64,000 bases of DNA from Rheum nobile (Eukaryota > Streptophyta > Magnoliopsida > Caryophyllales > Polygonaceae). Positions 1 through 10,666 of this stretch are shown one piece after another; the first letter of the stretch is position 1, and each line of letters begins with the position of its first letter. The position numbers and the translations under genes were made by a program. Below the pieces are notes generated by a model. The model was not told where the DNA came from and ran no database searches. It saw nothing but the letters and a program-made list of their open reading frames with translations. The DNA lies in the NCBI GenBank assembly GCA_027886185.1, contig WOAB01000056.1:15252001-15316000 (forward strand), read 5' to 3'.

Positions 1-1052
1 CTCATGAAGTTGGGCTTAGGAACAACAAACCACCGTTCCTGCCTACCGGTGGAAAGTTTCAACACTGGAAGGACCTCTTCACAGACTGGTTGAAGAGTAA
101 TGACTACCAATGCTGGAGAGTCATTAAAGTTGGTGAAGAAAAGGTTGCTGAAGACGTGATCAAAGGAATCAAACCTTGGAGCCCAGATGATTTCAGAATC
201 ATGGAAACAAATTCTAAGGCTCGAATGTTTATCAACAACGCAATCAGCATTGAAGATGCATCCAAGCTACATTCTTGTGCCACTGCAAAGGATATGTGGG
301 CAGCCCTGGAACAGATGTATATGGGAAGTTCTGATCTTAGAGAGCTTGATCGTTTCCAAGCAAAGAAAGACTTTTATAACTTCACCATGATTGATGGTGA
401 GACTGTTTCCTCTTATCAATCCAGATTTGAGAAAATCACCACAAGACTTGCTGCTCATGATGTTGATGAAAACTATCCTCAAAGAGAATCCCAATACTCT
501 CAAACTCACACTTCATGAAGTATTTGAAAAATTAAGAAGTATGATGAAGAAGACAAATATGTTAAACCCAAAGGCATTGCTTTGATGGTTGAAAAGGCTT
601 TCGAGATGATAGAAAACAATAAAGATGACAACTTGGATGGTGTAGATCCAGAAACTGCTCTCCTCACCAAGGCCATGCGAACCCTCTATCGCAAGGGTCG
701 ATCATTCAGGAATGAAGGGAACAATGGTGAGAAACGAGACATCAAGGATGTTACCTGCTTCAATTGCAAGGAAAATGATCACTATGCCAATAAGTGCCCT
801 AAAGGGAACAACTCAGACAACAATGGTGAAAATTCTGGGAACGACAAAAAAAAGGCCTTCGTCGCTGTCTGGGGAGATGATTGTGCCAACTCTGACGATG
901 ACGAACTAGAGTCATGGGGGGACAACAGAATGTGTGCAATGACTCTGAAGTCACCAAGTGAAGAACAAGAGGTAGATCCTGAAACCTTCTTTGAATCTCT
1001 TGTTAATTTTGATAACAAAGTCTTTGATTTCTCTTATCAAGAGCATGTATAA
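1..1052 (+). pseudogene. copia gag polyprotein fragment (UBN2-type) with CCHC zinc knuckle
   Basis: Translation from the window start runs in frame to a stop at 516-518, meets another TGA at about 525, then resumes in the same frame to 1052. The first half has the capsid-like pattern of plant copia gag (SIEDASKL, MWAALEQMY, FYNFTMIDGE, SSYQSRFEKI). The region that normally holds the leucine-rich middle is missing after residue AHDVDENY, so there is a deletion plus stops. A zinc knuckle of form CX2CX4HX4C (CFNCKENDHYANKC) lies at 756-797; it has Asp-His where Gly-His is usual. An acidic stretch (GDDCANSDDDELESWGD) follows, as in related elements. It would package element RNA; this copy cannot. 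Confidence 0.8.
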
Positions 1053-1833
1053 TGAGAATCTCAAAACTGAAAACGACCTAAGTAATGCTGAGGATAAATG
1101 CAATGAATTGAATGAATCTTTATCTAAAATTGCTAGTTCTTCTGCTGTTCCTTGTGTTGAAAGTGATGTTACTTACAGTGATCATAGTTCCTTTAGCACT
1201 GTTAGGGACCTATCTCAGATGAAAGCTCAGATTGATAAAATTCGCTCTATCCTGGTTGAGCAAAAGCTTAGAGAAGAAAAGGTTACCTTTGTTGAGCCCA
1301 AGTATGGTCTGGGGTACAAAGGAAATAAACAAGGGAGTGAAGAACATGAGTTAACCATACCTGAGATTAGAGAGATGAAGGATAGGGAACTTCAGAGTAC
1401 TAGGGATAGGAACTCTTACCTAGAAGAGCGTGTGAAAACTCTGGAGAGTGGGTTGAGTGAAGATCAATCATGGTACCAAGGTCAACCTGCCCATAAGATG
1501 TATCTCATCCAATCCCAAGGAAATTTGCCTAGTACACCTGACCCAGTTAGAGCCAAGCAACGTAGGATGCCTGTCCCAAATCGTAAGTATGCCATGGGAG
1601 ACTATTATAAGATTTGTTGGCATTGTGGGAACAACGGCCATGTTGTGAGAAACTGTGCTAAGAAACAAAAGTTCACTGAAGAGCACACTCAACGCAGGAA
1701 CAGTCAAAGTAACAATGTTAATTTGAATGATTTTGATGCTTCTCCTGATATGTTCCATGCTAAGCCTAGAGAATATCACTTTGTCTCTAAGCGACCAGGT
1801 AAAGCCAAGCTTGCCTGGGTCGCGAAACACTAA
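991..1833 (+). pseudogene. copia gag-pol linker with coiled coil and second zinc knuckle
   Basis: An open frame shifted relative to the upstream gag, which ends at 1052. Residues about 20-150 are rich in Glu, Lys and Leu, consistent with a coiled coil, and residues 209-222 form a second CX2CX4HX4C knuckle (CWHCGNNGHVVRNC, 1615-1656). Such a two-part gag region upstream of protease is seen in the Sirevirus group. The frame ends shortly before the protease. The ATG used by the open frame overlaps gag and is not a credible natural start; the segment was once part of one polyprotein. Confidence 0.65.
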
Positions 1834-1841
1834 CTTTCTAA

Positions 1842-2000
1842 ATGCAGGATGAAGTGAGGGGGAACAACAAATGGTTCATTGATAGTGCATGCTCATGCCA
1901 TATGACGGGAACTAGAGATCACCTCACCTCACTTCAACAACACTCTAAGGGAACCGTTTCCCTTGGAGACGAGATGCTGGGAAATAGTAGGAACATGAGA
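1842..2000 (+). pseudogene. copia aspartic protease N-terminal fragment
   Basis: Carries the plant copia protease signature WFIDSACSCHMTG. The family active site is normally D-S-G; here it reads D-S-A, which alone would be expected to disable the enzyme. The match ends after about 45 residues, where the sequence jumps to the end of RT, so the rest of protease, all of integrase and most of RT were deleted in one or more events near 1990-2003. Confidence 0.7.
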
Positions 2001-2001
2001 A

Positions 2002-2652
2002 ATGATTGGGTCATTACCTTATCTAACGACAAGTAGGCCATATATTATGTTTAGTGTGTGTCTTTGTGCTAGATTTCAGGCAAATCCTAAGGAGTCACAC
2101 CTAATTGAAGTCAAACGGATCCTGCGGTACTTGAAAGGGAACGATCATCTCTGTCTTTGGTATCCAAGGAACAGTGGGTCTGAAATCGTGGGCTTCACTG
2201 ATGCTGATTTTGCCGGCCACCTAGTGGATCGCAAAAGTACATCAGGGACGGCACAGTTCCTTGGCCCATGTCTTGTCTCTTGGGCATTAAAGAAACAAAA
2301 TTATGTTGACCTTTCAACCGCCGAAGCTGAGTACGTTGCTGTTGCCGCTTGTTGTGCCCAGGTATTATGGCTCAAACAACAATTGAAGGATTTTGGTATG
2401 TCTCTTGGCACCGTTTCCATTATGTGTGATAATACCAGTGCTATCAACATTTCAAAAAATCATGTTCATCACTCACGTACTAAGCATATTGATATTCATC
2501 ACCATTTTCTTCGTGACAATGTTGATAAATTTTTTATTAGAATGGATCATTACAGGACAGAGGAACAAGTTGCAGATATCTTCACCAAATTACTGGATAG
2601 AAAACCCTTTGAGTATTTGAGAATGCTCCTTGGGACGATCTCTCTAAATTGA
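2002..2652 (+). pseudogene. copia RT C-terminus and RNase H
   Basis: Begins with the conserved end of copia RT (IGSLPYLTTSRPYIMFSV, FQANPKESHL, RILRYLKG), then RNase H with FTDADFAG, RKSTSGTAQFLG, AEAEYVAVAACCAQ, MCDNTSAINISKN and the HIDIHHHFLRD region. The open frame of 216 residues ends at the usual end of pol with no stop inside. It degrades the RNA of the RNA-DNA hybrid in the family. Here it is a remnant fused by deletion behind the protease start; the initial ATG is incidental. Confidence 0.85.
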
Positions 2653-3302
2653 GGAACTCTACTTCCACTATTCCCTCAGTGATTGGCTAGATCGATCAAT
2701 TATAAACTAGGGAACATCCTCTATGTGGCATGTTATTTGCAAATGACTTGTTTATTATTCTTGTTATGTGCTTTGTGTTACACTATATCAAAAACTTCTT
2801 ACAACTTCTATTCTTGATCATATGTGCTTCATTTTTACATGAAAACATCTTCTTTTAAGCCCAACGCAACCGATTTGATTATCTGTACCCTCATTACAAG
2901 CCAAAATGATTATTGGTTGCACTGTCATTCCTAGCTTGGATCCAGGTAAACATTCCCTATGCACTTCTCTTTATTTGCCACATTTTACTGGGAATCATTA
3001 TCTGGATCGTCATTGTTCCCTACCTATTTTTGTTTGGATATATCTTTGATATTTTGCGTGAACCCCATAAAATATCCAAACCGGCCTTTCTATCCACTCA
3101 AGTATCTTGGAATCTTCTAGATGGGACTTGGCCTGAGGGGGAACAGTGAACAGGAACGTCAGTGTTGGGAACGTTAAGAGGAACATTGAGAATTACAGAA
3201 GAACGTTGCTTCGCTGAGAAGGAGAAATTAAATTTTGATCTGATGGAACTACAGAGAGGAACATCTACTTTGCTGCAAAAAGAGTTAAAAAAAAAGAGGA
3301 AT

Positions 3303-3304
3303 AT

Positions 3305-3356
<52 letters not shown>

Positions 3357-3392
3357 AAAGAAAAGAAAAGAAAAGAAAAGAAAAGAAAAAGA
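3303..3392 (+). repeat. (GAAA)n / (GAAAA)n microsatellite
   Basis: About a dozen GAAA units followed by about six GAAAA units inside the 3' region of the copia element. It explains the Lys/Arg/Glu-rich open frame across it and the Phe/Ser-rich frame on the other strand. Confidence 0.95.
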
Positions 3393-3871
3393 AGGTCTAC
3401 AAAGAAGAAGACGAGGTTCCCATGGTCATTGAGCTCGACATGGTGAACATCAACAAAATGAAGTATCAAGGGGATGATAAGGGAACGTTGCCCCCCTTCT
3501 GAAGTGCTCAAACGCGAACCTGGTGAAGGAACTTCAAGGAACAACTCTGTGCAAAGCCAGATGTTGGCTAAACTGCGTGAAATTAAGAATATCATGTCAC
3601 TGCTTCTTGAACACTTTCTCAGCAAGCACAAGGAACGGAAGGAAGATTCTGAGTCTTGAGTGGACACCTTCTCTTATCCAGCCCATCTTACCCTCTTCTC
3701 TTCACTTTCTAATATGTTATCTTGTTTAAGTGTTTGCATTTTGATCTTTTTGTGCTTGTTTGCCAAGTTGTCTTTTGATTTTTGTAATCAATTCCCTGCA
3801 AGTTAAATGAACTTTTCTTTGCTAGTAACTGTTGCTTAGATATGTTGTTCCGCTGTTTGCTTTTGATCTTT

Positions 3872-3892
3872 TGATGATGCCAAAAGGGGGAA
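3872..3892 (+). promoter_or_regulatory. upstream polypurine tract, Sirevirus type
   Basis: The motif GATGATGCCAAAAGGGGGAA lies about 270 bp before the LTR. Conserved extra polypurine motifs of this form are characteristic of Sireviruses and can prime plus-strand DNA synthesis. Confidence 0.6.
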
Positions 3893-4136
3893 GTGTGGAA
3901 AATTGTACGAAGAACTCAGTAAAGAGAGGTAACAGTTTACATTGTTCCTAATTCTTTGAGAATTTCTGGACGATGCTAGTGTTGAGGGGGAACGATGATG
4001 CAACTTGAAGGTATGAATTGCAATTACTCATTTTACATAAAATTTTTCTTATACATTTGAATTGAGATACATGTTGATAAATATTACCTTGCTTGTTACT
4101 CTGTTTCGATCGAACAATTTTTGAATGGGTTTGTCA

Positions 4137-4155
4137 TCACCAAAAATGGGGAAAT
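4137..4155 (+). promoter_or_regulatory. terminal polypurine tract of copia element
   Basis: A CCAAAAATGGGGAAAT motif directly abuts the TGTTGG start of the LTR, the expected place for the primary plus-strand primer. Confidence 0.6.
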
Positions 4156-4952
4156 TGTTGGAACCTTGACGTTCCCTCTGGTTTTGATGATGATAAACAC
4201 CATTAGGTTTTACGTTTTATTGTTGTTCCTATGAGTTTCAGGTTTTATGAAAGGATAAAGGAACAATGGAAAACAATGAAGAAGAGAAAGCAGAGAAGCA
4301 CAATGGAACATTGTGGAAACAAGGAACAGTGCCCATGCAAACAAATTGGAAATCTGGAAAGCGCGTGGTGTTTGTACAAGGAAAGTTCTATTCATGGAAA
4401 CGACGCGTCTGAGGAACAAAGCGAGAACGCAGAGATGCCAGTTGTTCCCAGACGGACTCAATCATACAAGGAAACAATATTTCGTGTCTTACTTGGAGAA
4501 GAAGGAGAAAATATTGAGTCTTAGGAAAGTTTATACATGGAAACTATATGTTTATCAGCTTTAGTGTTTATTTGGAAACGTAGTTGTTCATAGTTACCAT
4601 ATATGACTATTGTTAGATATTTGGAAATAGGATTTTTGTTATTCCCTATATATAGATGAGAATTATCTTGGGGAAAGACATCTCAGCTATTGTCATCCAG
4701 AGCTTTTGGAAACTGAGATCGGAAAGCTAAGGCAAGGTACGGGTAGTTCTTGCTTTGAGTTTTTGTTTTGTTCTTGTGTTGTTTAGAGGTGATTGCACTC
4801 AAAGTCTTTAGCCCAGGGTATAGGTGGAGAGAATACTTGTGAGATTGTACAACTCTAATAATACAAGTACACGTTTGGGAACTTTGTTGTTACTTTGAAT
4901 CTTTACTTATTTCCGCTGTCCAGGGAACAGTCACATAGTTCCTTGTTCAACA
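4156..4952 (+). mobile_element. 3' LTR of copia element
   Basis: Starts TGTTGGAACC right after a polypurine tract and probably ends in GTTCAACA near 4952, giving short inverted ends; an alternative end is ATTCAACA at 4968. A TATA-like box CCTATATATAGA lies near 4644-4656. The 5' partner is outside the window, so length and end are not confirmed by comparison. Confidence 0.6.
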
Positions 4953-5319
4953 CACTAACGATTCAACATAACCACATGTATATATATCGATCATGTGTTA
5001 AGCAACTGATCACGTGGCTCTGTATCATGCGGGTTTGCGAGATTTGTCGCAATATGTGTAACGTGTTAGGAAAATGACCATGGGTCTTTCCCGACGTTAC
5101 TTATCTTTCTGACACCCCAAGTTGGGGTGTTCATGAGATTAAAAGCGATCAGAAGCTCTAAGGCCATCCATAATAGAGAAACTTTCTCAAAGTTTCTTAT
5201 TTACTTTTTGAGACTTTTCTCTCTTTCACATAAGTATAGGAAACCCTATTTTTTTTTTGGATAAGGTAAAAATTAGACTGGAAACCACATAAGAGTCGGT
5301 TTCTCAATCTATAGCATCC

Positions 5320-5577
5320 TTAAGGATGAGAATTACAAATTCTAGACTATCTCTAAAGTCTTCCAAGGAAACCTGATTAACCTTCTTCGCGATGAAATCG
5401 GCTACGACGTTGGTTTTTCAGAAGACGTGAGAAATCTGCACTAAAGAAAACAGTTCTAAGATACACAAGATATCAGAAATAAGCATTTTAATATCCCATG
5501 GACAGTGCCAGATTTGTTTAAGGACGTTCACGATGGTAAGGTTGTCACATTCAAGATGAATGTTTGTAAAGCCCCCC
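5320..5577 (-). pseudogene. LINE RNase H, C-terminal half
   Basis: On the minus strand it reads GFTNIHLECDN, NVLKQIWHCPWDIKMLI, LFSLVQISHVF, stop, KTNVVADFIAKKVNQ. This is the C-terminal half of the RVT_3-type RNase H of plant LINEs, with the DN and the VAD(F/A)xAK motifs visible. One TGG has become TGA. It continues, across the inversion, the half found at 6345-6533 on the other strand. Confidence 0.8.
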
Positions 5578-5599
5578 GGGTTGATTTTATCCGGATGCC

Positions 5600-6271
5600 T
5601 TGGTAGCTGATTTTATGTTGCCAAATAAAACCTGGAATAAAGACTTAGTTGAACAATACTTACCAAACGATGTAACCAAAAAATTAACCTCAATCCCAAT
5701 ACTTTTAAATGAGATCCATGATAGAATGTACTGGAAAATGAGCAAAAATGGCTGGTTTTCTACTAATTCTGCTATGGAACTAATCAACAAAAATAAAAGT
5801 TATACTGCCTATGATTCCTCTTGGATTTGGAAAATGGACACATATCCCAAAGTTAAAAACTTTGTCTGGAAAATAATGAAAAATGGAATCCCAACTAAAG
5901 CGAGATTAGCAGAAAAAGGCGTTGTAACCCCCCCGGGTTGTATACGCTGCAATGCTCAGTTGAAAGATTTGAACCACCTCCTCTTCCAATGCAAGCATAC
6001 CTTAAAAACAATCGAAAAATGGAATCATGACACTTTTGGCATAATCACATCCCTAAACATAGGAAACAAAAGAATTAGTGAAATCATTGAAGAAATTCGA
6101 CAAAAAACTGATAAATCACAATTCTTAGAATTAATGGTCTCTTGGTGGAACATTTGGTTCTATAGAAACCAACAAAGCTTTAGAAGAACAAATGATGATA
6201 TCGAACCCATTAAAGATGTACCAAATTACATCAAGAAACAAATGGAGAACTGGAATAAAACAAAAAACTAG
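5600..6271 (+). pseudogene. LINE ORF2 fragment: zinc-binding RT domain (zf-RVT)
   Basis: A 223-residue open frame with the plant LINE zf-RVT pattern: WKMSKNGWFSTNSAMELI, WIWKMDTYPKVKNFVWKI, NGIPTKARLAEKGV and the Cys/His set CIRCNAQLKDLNHLLFQC. This domain lies between RT and RNase H in ORF2 of plant L1-like elements. RT itself is absent: the 5' truncation lies just upstream. The start ATG is incidental. Confidence 0.85.
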
Positions 6272-6344
6272 AACCCTGACTGTCTAACTGAGGACAATAA
6301 AAAAACTCATAAAACGAACATTGTCAGACGACCAATAAATAAAT

Positions 6345-6533
6345 GGAAAAAACCTCCGGATAACATAATTAAAATCAACACAGATGGATCCACCAAAACC
6401 AATGGTGAAGCTAGCTTTGGCTACATTTTTAGAAACAACACGGAAAACCACTTTTCCTCTATGGGGATAAATGTGGTATTTCAACCCCGCTTAAAACAGA
6501 AACACTGGCAGTAAGAAATGCCCTGGTAAAGGC
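6345..6533 (+). pseudogene. LINE RNase H, N-terminal half
   Basis: Reads WKKPPDNIIKINTDGSTKTN, then GEASFGYIFRNNTEN, then (after a frame change near 6470) LKTETLAVRNALVKA. INTDGS carries the first catalytic Asp. The segment stops exactly at the target duplication, and its missing C-terminal half is at 5320-5577 in opposite orientation. Confidence 0.75.
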
Positions 6534-6816
6534 TTAGGAAACCCTACTTTAATATTTCATACAATGGAAAAATCAATAAAAAGGTTTTTTTTAGGAAAAA
6601 AAAATGAATAAAATAAGATACATATAGTGAGAAAGAAATAAATAAAATATAAAGGCCAATGGACACTCCCACTTTATTAGAGAAATGAGTTTCTTCTTCA
6701 AGAAACTACACTCCATCCAATGTGGATTTCTCTTCCATTTTTCTAACATTTTATTAATTTTCTTTTATTTTTAAATGTTTAAGAAACCCATGGTATCTCC
6801 CTTGTGGAATCCCTTA

Positions 6817-8106
6817 GTGTTATCATACTTCCATGAAAGTGACAACATGATGTGATCACGACTGTCATCAACACTTAAGAGGAACAAAAAATTACACAGA
6901 TTAAACAAATTTCATCATTACAGGCTACTTTAACTACGTAATCTCAACAAATTTGTATAAAAATTAAATTTACAAATCCATAAACCCAAAATTTTGAAAA
7001 TTTTAACACAAATAAGGATAAATATAGAGAAAATATTACATTTTTATTGAAAAATTGTGTGTAAATTTGGATAAACTTTAGTATTTTTGAGAATTATGCA
7101 TAACAAATCCTATATGAAAATTATTTTTTAAAATTGAAAACTACAAAAATTAGTTTCAAATTTTTTGAAGAAAACTTTTGGAAAAAAATCAAGAAAAATT
7201 TTGATTTTGATTTTTGTAAAATCCCAGTGGGAGCTGTAGCCCCCACTAGGCACCGTGTACGTCCGCAATTGGCTACCCATTTGATATCATCCATTTTATA
7301 CATGTTTAGGCATGCATTGAGGCTTTAACTTAAGGCTTTTTCATGTTATTATATTGCATTTTAGGTTAGTTGCATTGTTTTCTTCAGTTTGGATGTCTAC
7401 ACGAGTCTTTGCATGTTTTCAAGTACTTTAGCAGGCAAAGGATGTATGTTACGCATCATGGACTTGAACATGAGTATTATTTGTGTGACAACGACCTAAT
7501 TACTCTTGTGGAATCCTAAGCAATCATAGAAACCCTAGGTTTGCCTAGACTTAGTGGAGCGCGACATCGAATGTTAACCCAGTTTGATCCTAGATTCTAA
7601 GTGTCCAAAGGGTCTAGATTTGATTAGCTTTGCGCGACAACGATTGTTAGTTGGAGTTTAGGCACATCTATTATCGTTTAAAAGTAGTTAGTAGAGACAT
7701 TAGATAGCTTACCTTCAAACAGGTTTAGACTAATTTCAGACAAATATCCGTAAGTTTACCAAGACATTGTTGTGGGGATCCCTGGTCCTAGAATCATCTT
7801 CCCAATTGTCTACAATCATGTTTGCAATTCTTGTTTCTTATTTTCTTAGTTATTAGTCAAACGAATTTCCCTTCTTACGGCTTAGCTTACCGATTTAAGT
7901 TTACAAAAGATACTACATAGTCCTCGTTGGGAACGACATTTGAAAAGCTACAACTAATCCTATACGTTTTTGGCTAGGTTTTTTTCCTATCAAGTTTTTG
8001 GAGCTATCCATTTGGGATGGGTAGCTCCAAATCCTTTGCCGCCCTTTGGGGATGGGTACCTCCACTCTTCCGCTACCCATTGGGGATGGGTAGCTCTACA
8101 TATTTA
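6817..8106. other. AT-rich non-genic stretch with LTR-like tail
   Basis: No open frame above about 65 codons and nothing recognisable to about 7200. From about 7200 to 7990 it resembles the end of an old Ty3/gypsy LTR (text such as TAGTCCTCGTTGGGAACGAC, common near the 3' end of such LTRs), but I see no partner copy. The last 110 bp hold a short repeat listed separately. Confidence 0.35.
7998..8094. repeat. three spaced copies of a GGGATGGGTAGCT motif
   Basis: The core (T)GGGGATGGGTAGCTCC occurs three times at about 40-bp spacing; one copy sits in an imperfect palindrome CTACCCATTGGGGATGGGTAG-like. A degenerate relative (CCCATTGGGCATGGGTACTC) lies at 24866-24885 beyond the far side of the MULE, so both flanks belonged to one sequence before the MULE inserted. 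Confidence 0.6.
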
Positions 8107-8115
8107 TTATATGTT

Positions 8116-9089
8116 CGGATTTTTCGCCTGGTAACCCCGAGATATGGTAAGTTTCGCGAGATACCCCACTTTTTTGCATATTTCGCTAGGTAACCCCGAG
8201 GTTTGGTTTTTTTTTTTTCGCGAAATGCCCTATTGTTACTCTTCTAACGGTTCCGTCTATTTTAAAATAAAAAAAAAATTAAAACCAAATCAAAAAGGGA
8301 AACAGATGTCATCTCTTCCTTCGAACTCCTCTCTGTCGTTCGAACTCCTCCCAGAGAAGTCTGAGGTGTTCGTTCTAGGCAATTTCTCGGCGGCAGAGGC
8401 GACAGCAAGGCGGAGGCGACAACAAGGCGGCGGTGTGGCGGTGCGGCTCGGCGGCGACCAAGTGAGGTGCATCGTCGTCCTGAAAAGCTTCCTTCTTGCA
8501 TTGGGGCTCGTCGGCGACCGAATTGAATAGCTTCCTTCCAAGCTTAAGGTATGCAATCCAACCCATTTAAATATTTTCAGGTCAATCAAGGTAAAAATTT
8601 AGGGTTATTTTGGAATTTGGGGATTTAGGATTTTAGGGATTTTGGGTTAGGTACAACGCAAGGTGAAATTCTATTACAGTATTATCTGCGAAACTGGGTG
8701 GTTTGGTTGAAGATTTTGAAACTGAAGGCTACGGATTTGGTTTGTAAAGTTTTGCTATTTCGGTTTTAAGCTTAGAGTAGCATTTTAGTTGAAGTGAAAA
8801 TGTTACTCTAAGCGTAGATAATATATGCTGTGTCATTGTGGTATTGCATTGTTGTTTTAATTTCATAGTTGCTCTATTGTATGAGTTATAATGTTTGTGA
8901 TTCCAATTGTCATTTCGGAGTAAAATTGTGGTAGTTGTAGTGTTTTGTAGGCTGTATATTTATGTACAGTTGTTTTTGCTTCTTGTTTTGGTTTTTTATT
9001 GATTTTTGTTTGGAAAAACATGTAAAATATAATTGGTTAATTTGACATTCCTATGTGTTTAGGCTTGTGCTTCTTGGGGTCTATAGTGG
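8116..9089. mobile_element. MULE left arm with GC-rich segment
   Basis: Terminal inverted repeat to about 8260, then a GC-rich stretch (8370-8520) with a 128-residue open frame rich in Ala, Arg and Gly that looks like a 5' leader rather than a known protein, then intron-like T-rich DNA (8550-9080). MULEs often carry host 5' regions; capture is possible here but no donor is recognised. Confidence 0.45.
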
Positions 9090-10629
9090 TGTAGACTATA
9101 GGAAAACTTATGTTATAAGATGAAAGTGAAAATCTAGATGAATGAGACGGTAGTGCCACACGCCAGTGACCTCAGACGTTATTGTCCAATGTCACCCTAG
9201 GCTTTAATCGGAATAATTAATCTTAAATAAACATATTAAATAACGAAAGATTAAACAGCAGAAGACATATTTAAATAAAACTCAACCTTTTATTAACAGA
9301 CTTCTCATAAAATGAGAAGTGACGATTTTACAACAGAGTGAAATTTCAGCGGAAGACTTTAAATTACACAGCGGAAGACTTCAAAAATAACCAATTACAT
9401 GACTAGGTTATAAATATATATATTAAAGTAATACTTAACAACCTTAAAATACTGACACTTAAATCTTCAACTGCAAGCCTCTTCTTCAACTGGTTACTTC
9501 AAGACTTCGTGAACCAACCACTGATGTGCCGTATAGGACGGATGACACCAGCCAACCATGCAAGGAATAAAACCCAGTTGGTTAGTCTAATGAAAGACTA
9601 TGCAAGGGTGAAAATAGAATGGTTCTAGTGATCGTAACCGTTTACTATCATTGTCCCTCGAATAACAACCAAAGGAACGATATATAACCCGGAACTTTCA
9701 CGGAATGATTAAAGTTTAGACATGCACTGAAAAGAAGACTCCAAAAGAATTGAGTCTTAAGGGGAAGTATGACAAATGTTTGGGAACGTTATAGTTTTCA
9801 CACAAGCGTTTAAAAACGACTTGATCATTTAGGTCAACGACCAACCTCACCGCACAATGCGAATCCAGATTGGAAAGAAGACTTACTCTAACCGAAGTTC
9901 GGGCGGTTTCCACGTTCTACTCCTCGCCCGAGGGTATATTAATTATGTGCATAACCGCACTTATCTTATTTAATTACAAAACGTATATTCACGTTAAGCT
10001 TTTAATATGATCTCGAGTGACAACGAGAAGGTTAACACAGGGTGACAATACGTCCATCCCAAATTGCACTAGCAAGGTGCTTAACACCTCCTAACCTTAA
10101 CGAGTGGATAGGAAGCAATGATCATGACTGTTAAAAGTATTAGAGAATTATCCGACTAATACCAAGTTATAAAGAAACGACTAATCCTCACCAGGAATTA
10201 GCGTTCCTACGAATACTCGTGCTAATCTAGCATTAAGTTTACATTTAAAATCCACAACAAAGCCATTACGGCAATTAACAAGTATAATAGCGTTGTCTCT
10301 AGCAATATATACAACCTATTATAATATCATATTTTAATCACATCATTTATAAAATCTGTTCCCAAACGAAAACCACATTTCATTATTTAATTAACAATCA
10401 AAATAATTGATAACTAAAGGAAATATAGAATGATTAAGCAAGAGCGAACTGCCACTTGCCTTAATTAGACGAATTGACGATGTCGGGTTTCAGGATCTGG
10501 AAACTCGAATCTGAATACGGATTCCTACGACAACGACGAGATATAAGACGGAACCCTAAGTTAGATATGACACAACACGGAGATACGAAATAAAACGGAT
10601 AACCGAAACAAACGAAGGGAGAACGGCAT

Positions 10630-10666
10630 TTCCGCGGTCGCGGAAGGTATTTCCGAGGTCGCGGAA
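10630..10666. repeat. two CpG-rich near-palindromes TTCCGCGGTCGCGGAA
   Basis: TTCCGCGGTCGCGGAA at 10630-10645 and TTCCGAGGTCGCGGAA at 10651-10666, inside an otherwise AT-rich LTR. Further copies are at 11029-11043 and 11049-11064, and all four recur in the other LTR at 23036-23051, 23057-23072, 23435-23449 and 23455-23470. Confidence 0.9.

Larger units (their letters stand above)
2653..4155 (+). other. long 3' region of the copia element (no recognised gene)
   Basis: About 1.5 kb between RNase H and the LTR. Sireviruses often carry an extra, sometimes env-like, region here. I see only short open frames (2913-3149 with hydrophobic segments; 3162-3446, mostly a purine microsatellite; 3474-3659), and none matches a family I know. 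The stretch is unusually dense in GGAAC/GTTCC. Confidence 0.5.
1..4952 (+). mobile_element. Sirevirus-like Ty1/copia retrotransposon, 5'-truncated by the window and internally deleted
   Basis: Reads in order gag, zinc knuckle, second zinc knuckle, protease start, last part of reverse transcriptase, RNase H, a long 3' region, polypurine tracts and one LTR. The integrase and most of the RT are missing between about 1990 and 2003. A long tail after RNase H and repeated polypurine motifs of the type GATGATGCCAAAAGGGGG are known traits of Sireviruses, so I place it there by family knowledge; a computed RT phylogeny is not possible because RT is mostly gone. The 5' LTR lies upstream of the window. 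Stops and frame changes show it is dead. Confidence 0.8.
5249..6534 (-). mobile_element. 5'-truncated and 5'-inverted LINE (twin-priming structure)
   Basis: Bounded by perfect 12-bp target duplications TAGGAAACCCTA (5237-5248 and 6535-6546). The poly(A) tail appears as poly(T) at 5249-5258 on the plus strand, followed by the minus-strand end of the LINE RNase H domain to about 5577. From there to 6534 the element is in plus orientation and holds the zinc-binding RT domain and the first half of RNase H. The two RNase H halves would be contiguous in an intact LINE. That arrangement is the known product of twin priming during reverse transcription. Confidence 0.85.
5158..6816. mobile_element. 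possible MITE split by a LINE insertion
   Basis: The left end CTAAGGCCATCCATAATAG and the reverse complement of the right end (CTAAGGGATTCCACAAGG) match at about 16 of 22 positions, and the A/T-rich interior has no coding sequence. Without the LINE it would be about 360 bp. I could not fix a target duplication, so the superfamily is open. Confidence 0.35.

Noticed and set aside
3098..3667. 189-residue minus-strand frame with hydrophobic Phe/Ser/Leu runs, like a membrane protein
   Set aside because: It is the complement of the GAAA microsatellite and 3' copia region; no domain is present.
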